A stretch of 30,000 nt of DNA, from NCBI GenBank assembly GCA_036169595.1, contig CM069765.1:6865001-6895000 (forward strand), written 5' to 3'. The notes beneath the pieces were generated by a model. It worked only from the letters and a program-made list of their open reading frames with translations. It ran no database searches and was not told where the DNA came from. This DNA comes from Dictyostelium firmibasis. Its lineage: Eukaryota; Evosea; Eumycetozoa; Dictyosteliales; Dictyosteliaceae. A program made the translations under genes and the position numbers. Of this stretch, positions 18,827 to 30,000 are shown in pieces. Position 1 is the stretch's first letter, and every line of letters starts with the position of its first letter.

Positions 18827-20049
18827 ATATATATTCTTAGTAAAATAAAAAGCTTGGGGAATAAAGTTTTTATATAAAAGTGATTATTGCAAAGAATATT
18901 CAATTCTTTTTTTGGAGTGGAAAAGATTTTTTTTTTTTGCACTTTTTTTTTGTTTTTTTTTTTTTGAAATTTTTTTGTTTTTTTTGAGAAGATGCGTAAA
19001 AAGAAAATTTCAGAATGCAATTCCAAAATTTTTCTTTTTTTTGATTTTATTCTTTTTTTTTTTTGAATCCCTCAGTAATTCAGACAAAAAAAAATGTTGT
19101 AAAGGAATTAATAAAATCGGAGAATTTTTTTATTGTTCTGTCCCATTCTAATATTTATCAAATAAAAAAAAAACACAAAAAAAAAATAAAGGTGTAAAAA
19201 TAAAACTAAGAACATTGGATTAATAATAAAAACGTTTCGAAATATTTTTATTATTATTCTATTTTTATCAATAGACTCAGAATTTAGTTTATTAATTAGA
19301 CCATCAAAAAATCTCTGTTGTATTCACAATTGTAAGAATAAATATTATAGAAATTTAGACTAAACAATTTCTAGAAATTATTGATATTCTCATCTGGATG
19401 TGGTGTTCTTTTTTTTTTTTAAAAAAAAAATAGAAAAAAAATAAAGAAAGAAAAAAAATTAAAGAAAGAAAAAAAAAAAAAAAAAAAAAAATCGAATATA
19501 GTAATAGAATATTTTATTCTCATTCTAGAAATTCGAATAAATTTTAAATAAATTATTTCTTACTATTATTATAACTTATAATATTGTTTATTATATGAAA
19601 TGACCAAAATAAATTTATTAAAATTGAGGGAAATTATATTGAAAATATTGATTTTTTATCACATGAGCCACTATTTTATTGAATATAAATCAAATTGAAT
19701 ACTATTTTTAGTAATTGTTTCATTACAATCTGAAATGGTTGTATATTAAAGAATTAAAATTTAAATAATAAAAAAAGAAATAAAAATAAAATAGGTTATT
19801 TCATGCATCTCACTAATTATTAATATCAACCATTCAAATAAACATTTTAGGAAATTACAAAAATAAAAAAAATAATAAAAAAAATAAAACAACACCACAC
19901 GAATACCTTTTTATTGTAAAAATTAAAAACGAAAAAAATAAAAAATAAAAATAAAAAAAATAAAATAATAGATTTTTTATTCTCATAAAATAATAATAAT
20001 AATATAAAAAAATAAGAATAAATAATATTTCTATTCCTTTTGAAAAAAA

Positions 20050-20080
<31 letters not shown>

Positions 20081-20717
20081 TAAAGAATAATAGGTAATAA
20101 TAGGAATTATAACTCGCTATAAAATTATTATGACAGAGCACTTTATAAGGAATGACAAAGAAAAATCGTGCAAAAAAATAAAAAAAAAAATCGAGAGAGC
20201 TTAAATTTTGGAACTCAAAGAACACATTCTTTTTAAAACTTTGATAAAAATTTTTATTTTATTTTTTTTTTTAAAATTTCTTTTTTTTATTTTTTAATTT
20301 TTTTTTTTTTTTTTTTTCATTTTTTTATTATTTTTTGATACACATAATTCTCTCATATTTTTTTTTAAAAAACCACAAAAAAAAAAAAAAAAAAAAAAAT
20401 CCACGACCACACACAATAATAATAAAAAGAAATCTTGCAGGTGTACAAAAAAACAAAACAAAACAATAACAAATAACATATACCAAAAATTTTAATTTGC
20501 AAAATTAAAATTTTAATAAATTTATAAAAAAATAAAAATAAAAATAAAAAAAAAAAAAAAAAAAAATAAAAATATACTTAATAAATGATTTATAATTATT
20601 GGCAGAACTAAATTAAATTTTAAATAATAATAATAGTAAAAAAAATTTTCAAAAAAAACAACACAAAAAAAAAAAAAACAAAAACAAAAAACAAATATAT
20701 TTCAATAAGAATACAAA
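18734..20717. other. 2 kb intergenic region with a possible decayed coding island
   Basis: Short tandem arrays occur just after the glycosyltransferase stop (CAAAAAAA units, about 18746-18771) and at 20056-20080 (CAAAA x5). Stretches 19200-19390 and 19500-19850 are conspicuously poorer in homopolymers. They include a 71-codon reverse open frame without ATG (19323-19108). The right part (about 20230-20717) is the promoter of the F-box/LRR gene. No gene is called. Confidence 0.5.
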
Positions 20718-23894
<3,177 letters not shown>

Positions 23895-23916
23895 TTAGTT
23901 ATAATAAATTTTTTTT

Positions 23917-23951
23917 TAGTAACAGTAATAATTTTTTTATTACTGTCACTA
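23917..23951 (+). terminator. Stem-loop just 3' of the F-box/LRR gene
   Basis: Arms 23917-23931 and 23937-23951 (AGTAACAGTAATAA pairing with TTATTACTGTCACT) form a 15-bp stem with one mismatch and a 5-nt T loop, 22 bases after the stop codon. It could be a 3' processing or stability element. Stem-loop terminators are not standard in this lineage, so the role is uncertain. Confidence 0.4.
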
Positions 23952-24063
23952 TTTTTATTTATTTTTTTTTTTAACAAAACTTTGGGTTTTTCTTTTATTT
24001 TTTTCTGACAACATTTTTGTTTTTTTTTCCTATTTCAAAAAAAAAAAAAATATGTCTAATTTA

Positions 24064-24127
24064 ATTTTTCAGATAAATATGTATAGAACATTAAATTTAA
24101 TGTTCTATACACATTTATCTGAAAAAT
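24064..24127. repeat. Near-perfect 64-bp palindrome (inverted repeat without spacer)
   Basis: Arms 24064-24095 and 24096-24127 are reverse complements over 32 bases with one mismatch (A24079 against C24112) and no loop. It begins ATTTTTCAGATAAATATGTA and is centred on ATTAAATTTAAT. It lies between two forward genes, 170 bases after one stop and 143 bases before the next ATG. It resembles neither a coding segment nor a simple repeat. Confidence 0.9.
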
Positions 24128-24269
24128 AAAGTTTCAAAGTAAAATGCAACAAACGGTTGGAATTTTTTTTTTTAATTTTTTAAAATTTTTTTTATTTTCA
24201 ATTTTTTTTAATTTTTTTATTTAATTCTTTTTGGGGATCTCAAAAAAAAAAAATCTTAAACACACAACA

Positions 24270-24890
24270 ATGAGCACTAAAGAAACACTCCAAGAAAAAC
24301 ATAAAAATAAATTAAAGGGTGCATTTACCCGTGAAGAAGTGAAAGAAAAATTAAAAAAAAGATGTATAGATACTCTTAAAGAGAAAAGAAAGAACGAAAT
24401 TCAAAAAGCAAGAAATAATTTGTTGAATAATAATAATAATATAAATATTATAACGAATAATTTAAAATCTACACTCCAAGATGAATTAATGAAATTAAAG
24501 AATGAAAAAAATAGTAATAGTAATGTAAATAACTCTGTAAATATAAATGGAAGCGAATCGTCAACACAAGAATCAAAAGATAATACCAACATCAATGTTT
24601 CTGTTGAGAAATATGGAAATAGTGTAGAGTTTGAGGATTTAGATTTCGAAATTAATCAAAATGATATAGATAGTGCAAATAGGGCTTTAGAAAATGATAA
24701 TAGTGCTGAAGATGATGATTACGACTATTTAGAATCATATACATTAACACCTGAAGAAGAGTTACAATTATTACAGGAGATTCAAGATTTATTGGATCAA
24801 GATGAAGATGAAAGTTTAAAAATCTATCAGGAAATGGAAAAACTACAAAATGATGAAATTGAATCCTATCTTCTTAATCAACACCAATAA
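24270..24890 (+). CDS. Acidic 206-aa protein, possibly RPA-interacting-protein-like
   Basis: Single exon, 206 aa; the start is the ATG at 24270 (open frame upstream has no ATG). Residues about 12-45 (REEVKEKLKKRCIDTLKEKR) recall the N-terminal box of RPA-interacting protein (RPAIN; WKEAFRQRCLERMRNSRDR). A short LQDELMKLKNE follows, and the C-terminal LLQEIQDLLDQDEDESLKIY recalls RPAIN's LEEIQQELINQEQSIISEYE. RPAIN mediates nuclear import of replication protein A. The zinc-binding C-terminal domain of RPAIN is absent here; the protein ends QHQ-stop. The middle is Asn/Ser-rich and the C-terminal half acidic. Homology is suggestive only; a generic coiled-coil protein is the alternative. It converges on the Ser/Asp-rich gene with 141 bases between stops. 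Confidence 0.7.
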   Translation: MSTKETLQEKHKNKLKGAFTREEVKEKLKKRCIDTLKEKRKNEIQKARNNLLNNNNNINIITNNLKSTLQDELMKLKNEKNSNSNVNNSVNINGSESSTQESKDNTNINVSVEKYGNSVEFEDLDFEINQNDIDSANRALENDNSAEDDDYDYLESYTLTPEEELQLLQEIQDLLDQDEDESLKIYQEMEKLQNDEIESYLLNQHQ

Positions 24891-25031
24891 ATTTATATGT
24901 TGGGAGAGAAAAAAAAAAAAAAAAAAAAACTATGAAATATTAAAAATAAATGTATATATAACAAAAAAAAAAAAAAAAAAAAAAAAGATACAAAAAAAAA
25001 TTTTAAAGATTAAAATAACAAATTTTTTAAT

Positions 25032-25829
25032 TTATTTCTTTTTCTTTTTTTTCTTTTTTTCTTCTTCTGAAGAATCAGAATCATCAGAGGATTCTACCTT
25101 TCTTTTCGATGAAGATTTCTTTGATGATGAGGTAGAAGATTTCTTTTTCTTTTTCTTTTTTTCATCTTCAGATGAGTCTGACTCTGATGAAGAAGAATCA
25201 GATGAAGATGATTCATCAGATGAAGAAGAATCAGATGAAGAGGAATCAGATGAAGATGATTCATCAGACGATTCTTGTTTTTTAGATTTTTTAGATTTTT
25301 TAGATTTTAATGGTGATTTTTTAGATTCTATTTCTTTTTTACTTTTTTGTACAGGTTTTTCACTTTCGGATTCAGTAGAGTTTGAAGAACTATCGATATC
25401 TTTGGCGCTTGATTTATTTGTTGGTGGTGTTGCTAATTTTTTATTTGTTGAGGATGAAACACTATCAGAATATCTTTCTGAGACATCACCATCATCAATT
25501 TGAAGGGTATTCGAAGAGTCTTTTAATAGATTTGGTTGAGCATCACCCATTGGAATTAAAGTTTCATCAGATGAATCACTATTTGAATTTGCTGTATTAT
25601 TGTTGTATTCTTCTAATGCTAATTCTGGATTAATCGATTCATTTAAATGCTTTTGAAATTTATTTAATGAGTTAGACACAATTTGGAATAAATCCTCTGT
25701 TGGTGTTGCATTTCCTGATAAAAATAATCTATTCTCTTCATTGGTTTTTCTATCAAAAATAAATTTTCCCAATATAGCATTTGCATGTTTTGATTGAACT
25801 TTTTTTTTACCTAAAACTTTAATTTCCAT
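25032..25829 (-). CDS. Ser/Asp/Glu/Lys-rich 265-aa protein (Nopp140-like composition)
   Basis: Single exon; the first ATG is at 25829 (MEIKVLGKKKVQ), giving 265 aa. The open frame extends slightly upstream without an ATG. Residues about 1-75 look folded (ANAILGKFIFDRKTNEENRL, DLFQIVSNSLNKFQKHL) and match no family I recognise. Residues about 90-265 are low complexity: blocks of SSSSDSSSSDSSSSDESSS alternating with Lys runs and ending in eight Lys. Alternating acidic-serine and basic blocks are characteristic of nucleolar phosphoproteins such as Nopp140/Srp40 and of casein kinase 2 substrates, and the Lys-rich blocks would serve as nuclear/nucleolar signals. That localisation is inference from composition. 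There is no LisH motif, so it is not an obvious Nopp140 orthologue. Confidence 0.8.
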   Translation of the reverse strand: MEIKVLGKKKVQSKHANAILGKFIFDRKTNEENRLFLSGNATPTEDLFQIVSNSLNKFQKHLNESINPELALEEYNNNTANSNSDSSDETLIPMGDAQPNLLKDSSNTLQIDDGDVSERYSDSVSSSTNKKLATPPTNKSSAKDIDSSSNSTESESEKPVQKSKKEIESKKSPLKSKKSKKSKKQESSDESSSSDSSSSDSSSSDESSSSDSSSSESDSSEDEKKKKKKKSSTSSSKKSSSKRKVESSDDSDSSEEEKKKKKKKK

Positions 25830-26079
25830 TTTATTATTTTTTCCTTTAAAAAATTTATTTATTAATTTGGTTTTTTCCAAAATTATATTATATTGGGAAA
25901 CAAAAAAAAAAAAAAAAAATAAATAAAATAATGAAATAAAATTAGAAAAAAAAAAAAAAGAAAAAAAAAAAAATAAAAAAAAACGAGTATTTCGTTTAAA
26001 AAAAAAATTTAAAATTTTTTTTAATTTTTTTAATTTTTTATTTATTTTTTTTTTTTTTTTATTTTTTTTTTTTTTTGTT

Positions 26080-27942
26080 TTATTTATAATTCCAAAATTT
26101 AACAGTAGAATCTAAAGAACCAGATATAATATTACTACTATTTAATTGCATTGATACAACTGAACCTTTATGCCCAATTAAGGTTTGAGTTGGACGATCC
26201 AATGATTTTGTATTCCAAATTTTGATATCTGATGAAGTTGTTGCCATTCTATTTCTTTTTATTGATAAAGCTCTAATTGAGCTATCATGTGCATGTATTT
26301 CAGCGATTACATGGGGTCTGGGTGATGTTATGACATATCTTATATCAGATACTCTTATAATTCCATCCTCTCCACCTGATATTATAAAATGATTATATAA
26401 TGACAAGCAATTTACATTAACACCATGTTCATTAATTGATAATACCAACGATGGTGATAATGAAGAAGACGATGAGTGACTTTGGTTATGATAATGTTGA
26501 ATTCTCACATCCCATAATTTAATTGAATGATCAGAAGAACCCGATGCAATCAAATGTGGATTTTCATAGGTCACACCAGACAAACAAAGCACAGATTCAT
26601 TATGTTTACCAATATCACCAACATATTCCATCTTTTCGATATTCCATCTTTTTATGGTTGAATCACTACCACCACTATATACATTTTCCATTGATTTATC
26701 TGGTAATGTGGTCCAAACTGTACCTTTATGACCTTTTAAAAAATTACCATCTAAAATAATATTATTATTAATGTCAATATTATTATTATTTTGGCCAACA
26801 TGTTCAGTTGAAATTTGTTGTTTATTTTTTAAATGGTTCGATGAAGAAGAGTGTGATGGCGATGATAAATTTTTCTTAAAAGATTTCATATTAAATGATC
26901 TTATTGATGATGGAGAATAATTATTTTTATATTTATTTCTCTGACTATAGTCAATGAAATTATTATAGTTTATATCGGTTATTAAGATTGTACCATCTTG
27001 ACTTGAACTTATACATTTCATTCTATGATAATTTTTTGAGTGTTTTAAATGAGTTGACCAAATCCATCCATCATGTCCTTTTATTTTTAATATTGGTTCA
27101 ATATTAATTTTCGATCGGTTATATTCAGTACTATCGATGGAAGAAGAGTTGGATTTTATCGTTTCACTTATTTTCCAAACTTTTAAAGAACTATCGAATG
27201 AACCGGTCACCAACATTGATTGTCTCTGTGATAAACAAAATACACCACCAATATTTGTATCGATTGTATAGGTAGTGAATCTATTAATTTTCCAATTACT
27301 TTCAATTCTTGATTCATTTAAAAAATTATTTTTCCAATTCGTTTGTTGTTGTTGTTGTTGTTTATAATTATTCAATTGTTTAAATTGTTGCTTTTTCTTT
27401 GATCTTAACATTTTTTTATTTAAAGAGTTTTCATTTTCATCTGCTGTATTTCTAATATCTATTGAATTGGGTTTATTGTTATTATTTTTACTATTTCCTT
27501 TTTCATTTTTAATAATATTTAAGAAATTACTTTTGAAATATTTATAATAAAGACTTTTCCATAAGTTATTGTAACTATTTATAAGGTAATAGAAATGGTT
27601 ATTTACAATTGAAAGAGAAACAATATCTATAACATCTAAGTTTGATAATATATTTGATATGATTTCATTTGGTAATAAATATAAAAAATTATTATTACTA
27701 TTATCATTTTTATTATTATTATCTTCATTAGTTATTTGATTGTTAATTTTATTATAATTTGGTTTAATTTTAATTGAATCTTTATAATGAATATCATTGT
27801 TTTTTAAATTAAATGATAAGAAATCCTTTTTTAAAATATTATAAAATGTTTCCATTTTAATTATTCTTGATTCTATATCATTATAAAAAATATCATAATT
27901 AATAAAATTTTCTTTTGTGGAAATTGAGATATCATTATTCAT
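26080..27942 (-). CDS. F-box / WD40 repeat protein
   Basis: Single exon, 620 aa, with the ATG at 27942 as the first start. An F-box occupies residues about 89-134 (LLPNEIISNILSNLDVIDIV through LWKSLYYKY). An Asn/Gln/Lys-rich linker follows to about 215. Seven WD40 repeats run from about 221 to the last residue, including VTGSFDSSLKVWKI, SGGSDSTIKRWNIE, ASGSSDHSIKLWDVR, SGGEDGIIRVSDIR and SGSLDSTVKFWNYK-stop. A low-complexity insert of about 65 residues separates repeats 2 and 3. The domain order is that of FBXW-type substrate receptors of SCF ubiquitin ligases: the F-box binds Skp1, and the propeller binds (often phosphorylated) substrate. The target is unknown. It is not the long D. discoideum FbxA as I remember that protein. 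The upstream neighbour is divergent, sharing a 1.75 kb region. Confidence 0.93.
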   Translation of the reverse strand: MNNDISISTKENFINYDIFYNDIESRIIKMETFYNILKKDFLSFNLKNNDIHYKDSIKIKPNYNKINNQITNEDNNNKNDNSNNNFLYLLPNEIISNILSNLDVIDIVSLSIVNNHFYYLINSYNNLWKSLYYKYFKSNFLNIIKNEKGNSKNNNNKPNSIDIRNTADENENSLNKKMLRSKKKQQFKQLNNYKQQQQQQTNWKNNFLNESRIESNWKINRFTTYTIDTNIGGVFCLSQRQSMLVTGSFDSSLKVWKISETIKSNSSSIDSTEYNRSKINIEPILKIKGHDGWIWSTHLKHSKNYHRMKCISSSQDGTILITDINYNNFIDYSQRNKYKNNYSPSSIRSFNMKSFKKNLSSPSHSSSSNHLKNKQQISTEHVGQNNNNIDINNNIILDGNFLKGHKGTVWTTLPDKSMENVYSGGSDSTIKRWNIEKMEYVGDIGKHNESVLCLSGVTYENPHLIASGSSDHSIKLWDVRIQHYHNQSHSSSSSLSPSLVLSINEHGVNVNCLSLYNHFIISGGEDGIIRVSDIRYVITSPRPHVIAEIHAHDSSIRALSIKRNRMATTSSDIKIWNTKSLDRPTQTLIGHKGSVVSMQLNSSNIISGSLDSTVKFWNYK

Positions 27943-29697
27943 TTTTTTCTATTTAAAATTATTTATTATTTATAATTATAACTAATTCCTAATTTTGTTG
28001 TAAACAATCAATAAATAAAAGAAATAATAAACAAAACAAAAAATAATAATGAATATAAAAAAATTAAAAAAGAAATTTTAAAAATGATAACAATAATTCA
28101 ATTTGGGTGGTATATTTATTTTTTTTATTTTTTTATATTTTGTTTTTTTTTTTTTTTGATGAAGAATTTAATTTTACAATTTCCATTGATAGTAAATCGC
28201 TATTTTTAATATTAAAAAAAAAAAATATTTTTTTTATTAAAAAATAATAACAAAACACAACATTTTTGATGTATTTTCACACAGAGTAATAACAATAATA
28301 TGATAAAGTGGGTGTGTGATAGTGGGTTAAACTAGATTAAATTAAATTTGGTACATACTAGTAGAAGGTGGGGGTGCTAAAAAATTTTTTTTTATTTTTT
28401 TAAAAGTTTTATAAAATAAATGAATATAGAAACAATATTGTTTATATGCATGTTTTAAAAATTTATTTCAATATATTGAATCTTATCAAAGGCCTCTATT
28501 TTTCTAAATTATAAAAAAAAAAAAAAAAATTAAAATAAAAAAAATATAATTTTAAAAAAAATTAAAAAAATTAATTTTATCTAAAATCGGAAAAAAAAAT
28601 TAAAAAATTAAAAATAAAAGTGAAGAAAAGAAAAGAACTAAACTAAGGAATTCTTTAATCTGTAATTTTTTTTTTAAAATTTACACAATCCTTTCTCATA
28701 AATACCTATAAATCATATTAAATATTTTATCTTCCTTTTTACTTAAAAATAAATAAATTAAGATAATATTATTTAGAAAAATTTAAACTGTTTGGAAAAC
28801 TATTAAGTTTTTTTATTATTTTTTTAATATAATACAAATATTTTTGTAAACTTTCTTGCTAATAATAGAAAAAAAATAAAAAAATAAAAAAATCCAATAT
28901 AATAAAAACACAGCGCTATGAAAATTGGAAATAATTGTTGATACATAAATTATATTGGTTTTATTTCTTTCTTCCATAAAGATATTGAATTAATAGAACT
29001 GAATTTATTTATTTTCAGTGGTGGGTTTCTATGGTAATAGTTGTGGTAAAATGTGGTAATATGAAATTTTTTTTTATTTTTTTTTATTTTTTTATTTTTT
29101 TTTATTTTTATTATAAGCTAGAAAGTTTTTTATTATTGTTCATATTTTTTGAAATAAATAAAAATTAATATTGATTTTATTTATAAAAAAAAATACTACT
29201 TTTTTTTATTATTGCCATTATTTTTTTTTTTATTTTTTTTTTATTTTGTTTTTATTTATATTTTTTTTTTTTTTTTGACAATCATTTTTTAAATTTAAAA
29301 AAAATTAAATTACTCAAAAAAATTAAAAAATAATTAACCACCTACTTAAAAGCACTATTAATTTTATTATAATTAAACAACACATACGAAAATATCTTAT
29401 TAGAAAATAATTTTATTTTTTATTAATTTTTTTTTTTTCTTTTTTTTTTTCAAAAATACGCTAAAACAATAAAAAAAAAAAATATAAAAAAAAAAACAAT
29501 AAAAAAATAGATATTTTATCACACACACAAATACACATATACATATAATTTTATACTATGAATATAATACATAAACAATAAATATTTAATAAATAATAGT
29601 ATTCTTTCTCTTCTACTTCCTCTCCCTCCTTTATTTTTTTATTTTTTTTATAATTTATTATTATAAAAAAAACAAATAAAACGAAAAAAAGTAGAAA
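27943..29697. promoter_or_regulatory. 1.75 kb divergent intergenic region with G/T-rich boxes
   Basis: No gene is seen. G/T-rich motifs stand out in otherwise AT-only DNA: GTGGGTGTGTGATAGTGGG at 28309-28327 and GGTGGGGGTG at 28367-28376. GTGGTGGG- and TGTGGTAA-type repeats lie at about 29019-29063. A pyrimidine tract (about 29602-29631) lies shortly before the rightmost gene. G/T-rich boxes resemble sites of the Dictyostelium G-box binding factor; function is inference. Confidence 0.45.
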
Positions 29698-30000
29698 ATG
29701 CCAATAATGAATCAAAATAATACTCAGTATAGGAGTTCACCTTATGACAAAGAGGGACAAAAGCAACATCACCAACAACAACAACAAGAGCAAGAGCAAG
29801 AAAAAGAACAAAAAGAAGAGGAACAATACTCATCAATTCAAAAACCAATGCATATCGATAGTACTGATACTGACCCATCAGTCTATCAATTACTTCAAAC
29901 AGCAATTCAATTAATTTATCAAACTAGATCTTTGTCTGATCATCATTTACAACAACACCAAAGCCATCAACAACTATCCTATTTACCACCTAATCAAACC
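29698..30000 (+). CDS. 5' part of a Gln-rich protein gene, cut by the window edge
   Basis: An uninterrupted reading frame starts at ATG 29698 and stays open for 101 codons to the end of the window. It encodes MPIMNQNNTQYRSSPYDKEG, then poly-Gln/Glu (HHQQQQQEQEQEKEQKEEEQ), SIQKPMHIDSTDTDPSVYQL, LQTAIQLIYQTRSLSDHHLQ and another Gln/His-rich stretch. A second in-frame ATG at 29707 could also serve. Higher GC and biased codons after an A-rich leader mark it as coding. The visible part is disordered, as in many Dictyostelium transcription factors and kinases, but no domain is present to assign a function. The reverse ORF opposite it is a shadow. Confidence 0.8.
   Translation, partial: MPIMNQNNTQYRSSPYDKEGQKQHHQQQQQEQEQEKEQKEEEQYSSIQKPMHIDSTDTDPSVYQLLQTAIQLIYQTRSLSDHHLQQHQSHQQLSYLPPNQT

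Noticed and set aside
19125-19150. Minus-strand LEWDRT peptide similar to LEWDRT in the GT23-like protein
   Set aside because: Similarity is confined to about 15 bases and does not extend on either side in any frame; too short to call a duplicated fragment.
20486-20514. 13-bp perfect stem with GCA loop
   Set aside because: The arms are only A and T, so such palindromes are expected by chance in this DNA.
26510-26517. TCCCATAA, resembling the Dictyostelium upstream element of small ncRNA genes
   Set aside because: It lies inside the coding sequence of the F-box/WD40 gene (antisense) with no RNA-like structure recognised downstream; probably chance.

Overview
This window is nuclear DNA from a social amoeba, almost certainly Dictyostelium discoideum or a very close relative. 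The intergenic DNA is built from long A and T homopolymers. Introns are short, AT-rich and bounded by GTAAGT-like/AG sites. Nearly every gene stops with TAA, and many proteins carry long poly-Asn (AAT) or poly-Gln (CAA) tracts. No tRNA, rRNA, transposon or CRISPR array was recognised.

Layout, left to right. (1) A forward gene for a 783-residue coiled-coil protein of unknown function (187-2538). It converges on (2) a reverse three-exon ABC transporter of subfamily C (7098-2617, 1385 aa). (3) A small reverse two-exon gene for a 101-aa hydrophilic protein (7633-7218). (4) A reverse two-exon gene for an 841-aa calponin-homology protein with five RQKELEEI repeats and a very long charged helix (11297-8601). 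(5) A 1.6 kb intergenic stretch with a GT-rich island, then the reverse three-exon CTP synthase gene (14876-12914, 569 aa). It is head-to-head with (6) a forward gene for complex III subunit 8 (15573-15898, 73 aa) that has an 18-nt first exon. (7) A forward two-exon gene for a type II membrane protein resembling GT23 (FUT8/NodZ-like) fucosyltransferases (16650-18733). (8) Two kilobases of intergenic DNA with a possible decayed coding island. (9) A forward F-box/LRR gene whose F-box is split by a low-complexity insert (20718-23894). (10) A spacer with two hairpins, one a near-perfect 64-bp palindrome. (11) A forward gene for a small acidic, possibly RPA-interacting-protein-like product (24270-24890). 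It converges on (12) a reverse Ser/Asp/Lys-rich gene (25829-25032). (13) A reverse F-box/WD40 gene (27942-26080). (14) A 1.75 kb divergent promoter region with G/T-rich boxes, then (15) the start of a Gln-rich gene that runs off the right edge (29698-30000+).

These are independent eukaryotic transcription units rather than an operon. The loose themes are metabolism and energy (CTP synthase, complex III subunit 8), export (ABCC), glycosylation (GT23-like) and ubiquitin ligase substrate adaptors (two F-box proteins within 7 kb). Trinucleotide (AAT/ATT)n repeats occur both as poly-Asn in exons and inside two introns. All splice sites were inferred by eye from GT/AG context, reading phase and family alignment, and no transcript data were used.
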